From Clostridia bacterium (GTDB lineage: Bacteria; Bacillota_A; Clostridia; Christensenellales; Aristaeellaceae), in assembly GCA_017530275.1 (NCBI GenBank), contig JAFXMP010000250.1, forward strand, positions 1 to 25,712: a stretch of 25,712 nt of DNA, given 5' to 3'. A model generated the notes under the pieces. That model was not told the origin of the DNA, did not search any database, and worked only from the letters and a program-made list of their open reading frames with translations. Both the position numbers and the translations under genes were made by a program. Position 1 is the stretch's first letter, and the number at the start of each line of letters is the position of its first letter. This document shows, in pieces, positions 8,403-15,195 of this stretch.

Positions 8403-8446
8403 ACAGTATGATATTGCCATGAAAAGTGATCAGGGAGAGAAACAAG

Positions 8447-9085
8447 ATGAACGTATATGATTTTGATGGAACGATTTTCTCTTCCGATTGTTCCATCGGA
8501 TTTGCGATCTGGTGCATGAATCATCATCCGAGGCTGTGGCTCACCTTCTTTCCAAAGGCCATCTGGAATCTGTACCGCAGCAAAAAAGGGAAGATGCCGG
8601 AATATCTGATGCAGCGCAGGTTTTTCAGCTATCTTACGATGATTGACGATTTTGACGTGCAGATCGAGCGTTATTGGGATAAAAACGAAAAGAAGATCGC
8701 CGCCTGGTATCTAAAGCAGAAAAGGCCCGATGATCTCATTATCAGCGCGTCTCCCACGTGCATTATCGAACCCATCGCAAAACGGCTTCAAGTCAACTAT
8801 ATCGCGACGGAATATGACCGCGAATTCGGCGTGCTTTTGAATAACCTGATGTACGCGAGGGAAAAGGCAAAATACATCATTGATCATGGATTTCCAATGA
8901 TTGAAAATTTTTACTCAGATTCCCTTGCGGATACCCCGCTTGCTTTATGCGCCGAAAAAGCCTATTTGGTCATCAATAAAGCGACCACAGTGATCGATTG
9001 GCCGAATCTTGATCCGGAAACCATGAAAACCGTGAAAAAGAAAATCGACACAGGCTGGAACATCCATCTGAAAGAAGATGAATGA
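8447..9085 (+). CDS. HAD-superfamily phosphatase, subfamily IB-like
   Basis: The product is a soluble 212-residue protein without a signal peptide. It shows all four HAD motifs: DFDGT at residues 5-9 (nucleophile Asp5, acid Asp7), the motif II Ser in IISAS (100-102), a lysine in YAREKAKY (about 140-142), and the metal-binding DSLADTPL (158-165). The cap between motifs I and II (residues about 12-95) is helical, as in phosphoserine-phosphatase-like members. The substrate is unknown; small phosphomonoesters are usual for the family. An open frame extends back to 8426, but GGGAGAG lies just before ATG 8447 and the homology begins there. It is followed by two genes on the same strand and probably leads that transcript. 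Confidence 0.85.
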   Translation: MNVYDFDGTIFSSDCSIGFAIWCMNHHPRLWLTFFPKAIWNLYRSKKGKMPEYLMQRRFFSYLTMIDDFDVQIERYWDKNEKKIAAWYLKQKRPDDLIISASPTCIIEPIAKRLQVNYIATEYDREFGVLLNNLMYAREKAKYIIDHGFPMIENFYSDSLADTPLALCAEKAYLVINKATTVIDWPNLDPETMKTVKKKIDTGWNIHLKEDE

Positions 9086-9097
9086 ACAGATACCCTT

Positions 9098-9126
9098 CCC
9101 GGCGGCGGCAGCGTCCAATCGCCGGG
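9098..9126 (+). other. Intercistronic GC-rich hairpin
   Basis: CCCGGCG (9098-9104) pairs perfectly with CGCCGGG (9120-9126) around a 15-base loop, between the HAD gene and the next start. No T-tract follows (the sequence continues ATAAAAAAAATG), so it is not a classical terminator; it could affect mRNA processing. Confidence 0.35.
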
Positions 9127-9154
9127 ATAAAAAAAATGAAAGAAGGAAATCACC

Positions 9155-9601
9155 ATGAAGAAAAACGGAACGATTATCGCGATCATCATTGCTATCGTCA
9201 GCCTGTGCTGCTCGGCGGTATGCGCCGGGCTGGTATTAGGACAGATCAACGCGGCGAAAGCGCCGGAAGCGGACACGGGCAAGAGCGTCCAGTACGTGAT
9301 GTACGTGGGCACCAACGACAAGGACACCTACAAGATGGAAATGAGCCAGGAAGAAGCCCGGAACATCGTGGACACTGTGTGCCTCAAATACTTTGAGGGT
9401 TACACCCTCCAGGACGCCACCGGCGCGTGGACAGACGAAACGGGCACGATCACCCATGAATACACCCTGGTCTGCTATTTCGACGGCGCGGACAAAACTA
9501 CGGTGTACAAGGCGGCGGACGAGGTCATCAAAGCCCTAAACCAGAATACGGTGCTGATTGAAGAAGACGAGATCACCGTCGAATACTACGGCGGAAAATA
9601 A
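9155..9601 (+). CDS. Small membrane-anchored or secreted protein, DUF3574-like
   Basis: The product has 148 residues. An N-terminal hydrophobic helix (residues about 6-28) is a signal peptide or single membrane anchor. The rest (about 42-148) is a compact alpha/beta domain: YVMYVGTNDKDTYKM, then a helix beginning SQEEARNIV, then DATGAWTDETGTITHEYTLV and a final strand VEYYGG. The order of elements, especially the conserved G.W.D..G....E segment, resembles DUF3574 proteins, whose function is unknown. This comparison is from memory and moderate in strength. The AAGGAA site precedes the ATG at proper distance. It lies between two HAD-containing genes in the same direction and probably shares their transcript. 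Confidence 0.75.
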   Translation: MKKNGTIIAIIIAIVSLCCSAVCAGLVLGQINAAKAPEADTGKSVQYVMYVGTNDKDTYKMEMSQEEARNIVDTVCLKYFEGYTLQDATGAWTDETGTITHEYTLVCYFDGADKTTVYKAADEVIKALNQNTVLIEEDEITVEYYGGK

Positions 9602-9643
9602 ACAGAACCGGCCACTCAATAAAAAGACAAGAGGATCAGGAAA

Positions 9644-11581
9644 ATGAAGAAAATTCTCGCGCTGCTGCTGGGATTCGTTCTGCTGGTGAACGTCTGCGGC
9701 GTTTCGCTGGCTGAGGCGTCTCAAAAAACCGTGGTCGGCATTGCCTGGCGGGCCGATACGGATTCGGAGTTCTTTACCAACGTATGCCGCGCCGTGGAAG
9801 CGGCGGGCGGCCAATGGGTGATGCTGGATCAGGTGCTTTCGTCTGACTTAAGCTATGATGAAACGGGCATCCTGACCAGCGGCAAAACGGAGATCGGGAT
9901 GCTGGACGATACCGCCGCCAAGTATGTGAAATGCAATACCTGGCACGGCTCCAACGCGGCGGAAGTGGTGGGGAACGTGAGCATCGTCCTGTTTACCGGC
10001 GGCGAGGACATCAGCCCCACCCTGTATTATGCCCCCGAGGAATGGCACGGCATCGAAGCGGAAATCGACTACAACGCCGAGCGGGACGTATCCGATTATC
10101 TAACTATGGCCTACTGCCTGGACATGGATATTCCCCTCATGGGCTTCTGCCGGGGTGCGCAGATGGTCGGCGTCATTTCCGGCGGGGAGGTCATTCAGGA
10201 CATTCCCACCTGGTTTGAGAATCAGGGCATCGCATATGACTACACCCACCGCAACCAGAAGGCTACCCCCGATAGCTACCGGGATTACGCGTCCCATACC
10301 GTGCAGGTGGCGAAAGGATCCTGGCTTTCTGACATCGTGGGCACGGATACGCTTACCGGCTGCCCCTCCTGGCATCATCAGGCGATCAAAAATGTGGACA
10401 ATACCCGGCTGGCTGTGACCGGTTACACGGAAACCAACGGTATTCCCATGATCGAAGCGGTGGAAAGAACCGATAAGACCTTCGCCGTGGGCCTTCAGTT
10501 CCACCCTGAAGCCGCCGTTGTGAAGAACATAAACGGCGCGGAGAACAAGGACGACTATATGGCCTACGAAACGGCTTTGTCTGTGTTCCAATATATCGTT
10601 GAAAAATCCTGGCTGACTTTGCCTTCCTGGAGCAAGGACGCGGAAGCCAAAATAGCCCTCATGGATTATATCGCCGCCGTCACCGATGAAACCAGTGAAA
10701 GCTACATTCCCGTGGAAGACCGCATCGCCGTGTTCGACTTGGACGGCACCCTCATGTGCGAAACCTATCCCCGGTGCTTTGAATACATGGTTTTTGTGGA
10801 CTATGCCCTGAACAATCCCGATTACACGCCCACTGAGGACGTGCTGGCCGTTGCTCAGGAGATCGTGGACACCAAATGGCAGGAAAAGCCCTCGGGCATC
10901 AGCACCCGGCAGGCTGCCGCCGCCGCCCTTGCCTACGCGGGCATGACCCCCGCCGAGCTTGGGGAGTATGTGAAGGGCTTCATGGATTCCCCGGCGGAGG
11001 GCTTCACGGGCATGACCCGGGGCGAAGCGTTCTACCGGCCCATGGTGGAGCTGGTGGACTATCTGCGGGACAATGATTTCACTATCTATATCGTCACCGC
11101 CACCGAGCGCAACATCGTCCGTGCCATCGTGAAGGATACGCTGGGCATTGCCCCTGCTTACGTGATCGGTACGGAATACGGCTACACCGCCACGGGCCAG
11201 AGCGATAACGCAGACGGAGATTACACCTTCCAGGCCACGGACAAGGTGGTATTCGACGGATACTATTACGGCGAGAACGCCAAAATGTCCAAGGTGGACG
11301 CCATCGTGCGGGAAATCGGCCAGCAGCCGGTGTTGGCTTTCGGCAACAGCTCCGGGGACGTAGCCATGTGCGTATATACGGTGACAGACAACCCCTATAC
11401 TGCCCTTTCCTACATCGTTCTGGCGGACGACGAAACTCGGGAATGGGGCAATTATGAAAGCGCCCAGGCCAAGATCGCGGGCTACAATAAAATAGGAATC
11501 GGCACCATCTCCATGCGGGACGATTTCGCCATTATCTACGGGGACGGCGTGGAACAGGACGCAAACGCTGCGGTTCAGTGA
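9644..11581 (+). CDS. Secreted fusion of a C26 class I amidohydrolase and a HAD phosphatase
   Basis: The product has 645 residues with a signal peptide (MKKILALLLGFVLLVNVCGV, cleavage probably after SLAEA). Residues about 28-320 form a class I glutamine-amidotransferase-like domain of the peptidase C26 type (gamma-glutamyl hydrolase or PuuD-like): MGFCRGAQ carries nucleophile Cys169, GLQFHPEA carries His287 and Glu289, and FTGGEDISP forms the usual early loop. Residues about 355-640 are a HAD domain: VFDLDGT (Asp365, Asp367), motif II at IVTAT (Thr485), a lysine near 547-550, and FGNSSGD (Asp572). All catalytic residues of both domains appear intact. Exported HAD enzymes are less common than cytosolic ones, and this pairing is not one I know. 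Possible substrates are gamma-glutamyl peptides together with a phosphate ester, but this is speculation. Confidence 0.85.
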   Translation: MKKILALLLGFVLLVNVCGVSLAEASQKTVVGIAWRADTDSEFFTNVCRAVEAAGGQWVMLDQVLSSDLSYDETGILTSGKTEIGMLDDTAAKYVKCNTWHGSNAAEVVGNVSIVLFTGGEDISPTLYYAPEEWHGIEAEIDYNAERDVSDYLTMAYCLDMDIPLMGFCRGAQMVGVISGGEVIQDIPTWFENQGIAYDYTHRNQKATPDSYRDYASHTVQVAKGSWLSDIVGTDTLTGCPSWHHQAIKNVDNTRLAVTGYTETNGIPMIEAVERTDKTFAVGLQFHPEAAVVKNINGAENKDDYMAYETALSVFQYIVEKSWLTLPSWSKDAEAKIALMDYIAAVTDETSESYIPVEDRIAVFDLDGTLMCETYPRCFEYMVFVDYALNNPDYTPTEDVLAVAQEIVDTKWQEKPSGISTRQAAAAALAYAGMTPAELGEYVKGFMDSPAEGFTGMTRGEAFYRPMVELVDYLRDNDFTIYIVTATERNIVRAIVKDTLGIAPAYVIGTEYGYTATGQSDNADGDYTFQATDKVVFDGYYYGENAKMSKVDAIVREIGQQPVLAFGNSSGDVAMCVYTVTDNPYTALSYIVLADDETREWGNYESAQAKIAGYNKIGIGTISMRDDFAIIYGDGVEQDANAAVQ

Positions 11582-11646
11582 TCATGTATTTATTCGTGGA
11601 AACCTCGCGTATAAATAAATCAAAAACCGATTGGAAGGACTAACCT

Positions 11647-11787
11647 ATTAAAATCACTTCTTTCAATCCCCTGTTCGTCACCGTGCCTTACGATTCCGCT
11701 TCCAACCCATCCGTCGAAATCAAAGCCGCCACAGATGCGCCGGATGCTGAGGCAGGCAAGCAGCAGGCCGAGCATCGCCATCGATGA
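11647..11787 (+). other. Possible small ORF or 5' gene fragment with ATT start
   Basis: GGAAGGA (11633-11639) lies seven bases before an ATT that opens 46 codons beginning IKITSFNPLFVTVPYDS and ending at a TGA (11785-11787). The first ten residues resemble the N-terminus of some VOC/glyoxalase-like proteins, but the rest does not, so it may be a decayed fragment. Otherwise the stretch 11582-11904 contains only the terminator of the following minus-strand gene. Confidence 0.25.
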
Positions 11788-11855
11788 AGGAAAATACGCT
11801 TAACCATTTCAAATGCTTTGAAGGAAGCAATTCCATATGGAGGGAGTACACCATG

Positions 11856-11890
11856 AAAAAGCCTGCCATCCTTTTTACAGGACGGCAGGC
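11856..11890 (-). terminator. Intrinsic terminator of the minus-strand HD-GYP gene
   Basis: Arms 11861-11872 and 11879-11890 pair over 12 bp with one wobble around a 6-base loop. On the minus strand the stem is followed directly by TTTTT (11856-11860). It lies 15 bases after the stop codon of the gene ending at 11905. Confidence 0.75.
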
Positions 11891-11904
11891 ATAGTCTCTT
11901 ATAG

Positions 11905-13836
11905 TCAATGAGAAACCCGAATATTCGTAATGGCGCATTGGTCGCCGGTGAGAGCGACGAACACGTCCTTCACATCGTCGTGGATTGTGGTGACGCTGCT
12001 GACGGAAATTCCTAAATTCTCGGTACGCATAGTAATCCTGTTTTCGTTTCTTTCGATCCTTACCGTGCAGTCCAGCCCCTGCTTATTCATTTCCAGCCAT
12101 GCGTTCCAGCCAACGAAATTTGGCTGTTTATTGATTTGCACCCGATTCTCCGCGTGTTCGTCAGATTCCCAGTTTTCGCCGTCCAACCTGAGGAACATAA
12201 ACTCTCGAAAGTCTCCGCCGTTGACCCGGCCGTCCCTGGAGGAAAAAACGCTCAAATAGGGGCAGTGCCATACGAGCCGTGCAGTGGGCAGGCTCATGGT
12301 ATGGAAGGTAAGGGTCATGCCGTCCCTGATGGGAATTCCCGCCGTGGCGTCCGAGCGCCAGCCGTCGATCTGAATGTTAGGAACGTCCCCTTGGGGACAA
12401 TCCTTAATGAAGCTGATTTCCTCCGTGATCCGGGGAATATAGTCCGGGGGCACGGCGTTTTCGTCGTTTTCCACCGCGACGCCGCTGATGGTGCATCTTT
12501 CCCCAGAGATGGAAAGATACAAGAATCTTGAATTGTCGGGCAAGGCCAGGATGAACTGCCGCGTCGTCCCTTCGTCTGAAATCCGGATCAGCGCGTGATC
12601 CTTGTATTTGACCGCTTCCACGTCGTACCGCTTTTCGTATTCCGAGCAAGCAAAGCTGGGATCATGCCGCGTGATTTGCGATTCTGTTTTCCTCACGCCG
12701 CCTTCCAGCAAGGTTCCATCGAACCGGATGCGGGCATACTCAAAATAGAGCACGTCCTTGTTGTTCTCTTCGCCCGGGTGCACCTTGCCATCCAGCGAAT
12801 CGAACACGATCAGGGAGGGCAGCCCTTCCCTGCCGGGCCCGTTTCCGTCCGGCCGGCTGAACATGTGGATATGAACAATCCTGTTCTTGACAGCGATCCC
12901 TTCCGTACAGTCGTGATAGACTGTTTCGCAGCGCAGGGAAACGCCGGGCTGCAAATTTGCGCCCGTTTCCATTTCGCTCATCCGGTATTCTTCGTCCAGA
13001 TCGAGCAGATGGATCATGGCTTTCGCGAATTTGGGGTCAAACTGCGTTTCCATTCCCTTGACCAATTCTTCCCGCACGATATGCTGGGGAATGGCTTTGC
13101 GGTAGCTTCTGTTGGACGTCATGGCGTCGTAGGCGTCGGCCACTGCGATGATCCGGGCGATTTCGGGGATTTCTTCTCCTTTGAGGCCCTCCGGATACCC
13201 TTTGCCGTCGTAACGCTCGTGATGATGCCGGGCAGCGATGCACAAATCAGGCGCCTGCCGGATGCTGGAAAGGATTTGTCCGCCGATCACAGGATGATTC
13301 TTGATCTGAACATACTCGCTTTCCGTCAGTTTTCCTGTTTTGCTCAGGATGCTGATGGGGATGCCGATTTTGCCCACGTCGTGCAGCAGCGCCGCGAAAT
13401 AGATGTTTTCGCATTCTTCACTGGATTTGCCCACGTCTGCGGCGATTTTTTTTGAATACTCCGCTACGCGATGGGAATGACCGTTGGTGTATTTATCCTT
13501 GGCGTCGATGGCGTTGGCCAGCGCTTCCGCAGTTTCTTCAAACAAGGCGTGAATTTTTTTCTGTTCTTCTTTGTAAAAGTTGATTTCAAGGCGCTCCGCG
13601 TATGCCAGCGCGCTGTTCATATCCTTCAGCGCGAAAATATACAGCAAGCCGACCGTCACCGCCAGCGTCAGGTTGATCAGCGACAGACCGTATAGGAAAA
13701 ACTGAATCGCCGCCGCAATCAGCGGCATGACAGTATACAGCATGAGTGAAAACCAGACGTTACGGCTCAGGCGATTTCGGAATTGCAGGATTACCGTCAG
13801 TTGGATCGCCAAGATCAGGATAGTGTAACAATCCAT
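11905..13836 (-). CDS. Membrane HD-GYP phosphodiesterase with duplicated C-terminal beta domain
   Basis: The product has 643 residues. Two to three membrane helices occupy residues 4-70. The HD-GYP domain (about 95-285) has GHSHR, the HD pair His152-Asp153 in LLHDVGKIG, the triple His 204-206 and GKGYP (211-215), so it should hydrolyse cyclic di-GMP. About 350 residues follow, apparently two related beta-sandwich units whose ends align (YLSISGERCTISGVAVEN and FVALTGDQCAITNIRVSH). This domain is of a type that binds carbohydrate or other ligands when extracellular, but here it follows a cytoplasmic catalytic domain. The ATG lacks a ribosome site, and an in-frame TAA lies six to four bases before it. 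Together with the short membrane part, this suggests that the 5' end has been lost or mis-sequenced. The core is about as similar to the protein starting at 23672 as recent paralogues are. Confidence 0.8.
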   Translation of the reverse strand: MDCYTILILAIQLTVILQFRNRLSRNVWFSLMLYTVMPLIAAAIQFFLYGLSLINLTLAVTVGLLYIFALKDMNSALAYAERLEINFYKEEQKKIHALFEETAEALANAIDAKDKYTNGHSHRVAEYSKKIAADVGKSSEECENIYFAALLHDVGKIGIPISILSKTGKLTESEYVQIKNHPVIGGQILSSIRQAPDLCIAARHHHERYDGKGYPEGLKGEEIPEIARIIAVADAYDAMTSNRSYRKAIPQHIVREELVKGMETQFDPKFAKAMIHLLDLDEEYRMSEMETGANLQPGVSLRCETVYHDCTEGIAVKNRIVHIHMFSRPDGNGPGREGLPSLIVFDSLDGKVHPGEENNKDVLYFEYARIRFDGTLLEGGVRKTESQITRHDPSFACSEYEKRYDVEAVKYKDHALIRISDEGTTRQFILALPDNSRFLYLSISGERCTISGVAVENDENAVPPDYIPRITEEISFIKDCPQGDVPNIQIDGWRSDATAGIPIRDGMTLTFHTMSLPTARLVWHCPYLSVFSSRDGRVNGGDFREFMFLRLDGENWESDEHAENRVQINKQPNFVGWNAWLEMNKQGLDCTVRIERNENRITMRTENLGISVSSVTTIHDDVKDVFVALTGDQCAITNIRVSH

Positions 13837-13882
13837 TTCTTATGAAAAAAATGACGGCTGAATTGACTGCGGCATTAGAGCC

Positions 13883-13911
13883 TTGCGGGCAGATGGACGT
13901 CATGCTATAAT
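13883..13911 (+). promoter_or_regulatory. Extended -10 promoter upstream of the response-regulator pseudogene
   Basis: TTGCGG (13883-13888), a 17-base spacer and TGCTATAAT (13903-13911) give a weak -35 with a perfect extended -10. The leader to the ATG at 14097 would be about 180 bases. It contains a hydrophobic reading frame (MSVTLTVMLAFFALTMVIVL, from 13910) without a ribosome site, which I cannot assign. Confidence 0.5.
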
Positions 13912-14096
13912 GTCTGTCACGCTGACGGTGATGCTGGCGTTTTTCGCGCTGACCATGGTCATCGTGCTGAACGGCAGCTTCTATGGTTTAGCTGCACGGG
14001 GGCTTTCCTGCGGATGGGCGCAGGGCCGGAAGGCGGCACGGAAGCAGCAATCGTTATTCCCAAATAATGTTCATGCAAAGAGGGGGATAAAGCGCA

Positions 14097-14901
14097 ATGC
14101 GAGTTTTCGTCATAGACGATGAGCCGAACGTTCTGGAAGCCCTGCATGAAGCCATCGGTTCAGCCGCACCGGGCGCGGAAATATTTGATTTCTGCCGGGG
14201 ACAGGCGGCTTTGGAGGCGTCGGCGAAGAAGGTTTTTTCTCCGGACGTGGTTTTTTCCGATATTCAGATGCCGGATATGAACGGCCTGCAGCTTGCCGCC
14301 GCCATGAAAAAAACCGCGCCGGACGCACGGATCTTGTTTATCACTGCCTATTCCCAATACGCACTGGAAGCGTGGAAGCGCCACGTGCACGGGTATTTGA
14401 TGAAGCCCGTGACAGCGGACGATATTCGTGACACGCTGGACAATCTGCACATGCCGCCCGCCCCTGTTCCGCAGGATTAGCTGCGCGTCCAGTGCTTCGG
14501 GCATTTCGAGGTTTTCTGGCACGACCGGCCCGTGATCTTCATGCGGAAGCAAAGCAAGGAGCTTTTCGCTTTCCTGATCGACCGGGAAGGATCGGCCTGC
14601 ACCTCCGAAGAAATCGCGGCGGGCCTGTGGGAAAACGAAAGCGACATGAAAGCGGCGGGAGAACGCATCCGAAAGATCATCAGCGATTTGAAGGCGACGC
14701 TTCAAAAAAATTGGAATGGAGGACGTATTGATCCGGCAGCGGCGGCAGCTGGCTGTCCGCCGGGATTTAATCGACTGCGATTACTACCGCATGCTGGAAG
14801 GCGATATGACCGCCGTGAACGCCTATCGCGGGGAATACATGGCGGATTACAGCTGGGCGGAGCTGACGGCTGGGCGGATGCATTTTCAATACAAGCGGTA
14901 A
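14097..14901 (+). pseudogene. Response regulator with winged-helix/SARP-like output domain, interrupted by amber stop and frameshift
   Basis: The first 127 codons form a normal receiver domain: DDE at residues 7-9, phospho-acceptor Asp56 in VVFSDIQMPDMNG, Thr in FITAYS and Lys in LMKPV. A TAG at 14478-14480 ends it, but the same frame continues without a gap as LRVQCFGHFEVFWHDRPVIF, then MRKQSKELFAFLIDREG, typical of a winged-helix regulator output domain. At an A7 run (14704-14710) the coding frame moves by one base and continues as KIGMEDVLIRQRRQLAVRRD to TAA at 14901. Removing one A gives exactly 268 codons. The TAG is one C-to-T change from CAG. Both an AGAGGGGGA ribosome site and a promoter remain. 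As it stands only a free receiver domain would be made. Confidence 0.8.
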
Positions 14902-15013
14902 TCATACGGAACCGGCATCACGCGATGCCGAAAAATGAAAACGGCTTTTTTCAGCAATTTATAAAATTTTGGAAAAAATCCACTGTTTTTGTCACGTTTA
15001 TGGACGCTTTTTG

Positions 15014-15022
15014 TGATATAAT
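15014..15022 (+). promoter_or_regulatory. Extended -10 promoter for the dual-peptidase gene
   Basis: TGATATAAT (15014-15022) is a perfect extended -10. No good -35 hexamer stands at 16-18 bases (a TTGTCA at 14989-14994 is 22 bases away). Transcription would begin near 15029, leaving a leader of roughly 165 bases. Confidence 0.55.
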
Positions 15023-15135
15023 AATGATGGATAATTGTATGGTTGGCAGCGATTACCATTATCCCTTGTGCTCAAACGAATCCTCGCATCGGAAAAAGTC
15101 CGCTGTTCCGTTTCGGGGACACCCTGACCGTCTAC

Positions 15136-15179
15136 TGTCTGAAGCCACCAATGACGAACGGACGTTACGTATTCAGACA
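15136..15179 (+). promoter_or_regulatory. Leader hairpin ending just before the ribosome site
   Basis: TGTCTGAA (15136-15143) and TTCAGACA (15172-15179) are perfect inverted copies; the second arm ends three bases before the AAGGAGG of the gene at 15196. The hairpin could influence ribosome access. I recognise no known riboswitch in the 15030-15195 leader. Confidence 0.3.
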
Positions 15180-15195
15180 CAGAAGGAGGAAGACC

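Noticed and set aside
8216..8527. Minus-strand frame of 103 codons
   Set aside because: It covers the two divergent promoters and the start of the HAD gene, with no ribosome site or recognisable domain.
15043..15195. N-terminal extension of the dual-peptidase frame
   Set aside because: The extension lacks a ribosome site and would place the signal peptide internally; AAGGAGG marks ATG 15196.
15023..15195. Cyclic-di-GMP riboswitch in the leader
   Set aside because: Given the HD-GYP gene downstream I looked for GEMM-like conserved segments and saw none.
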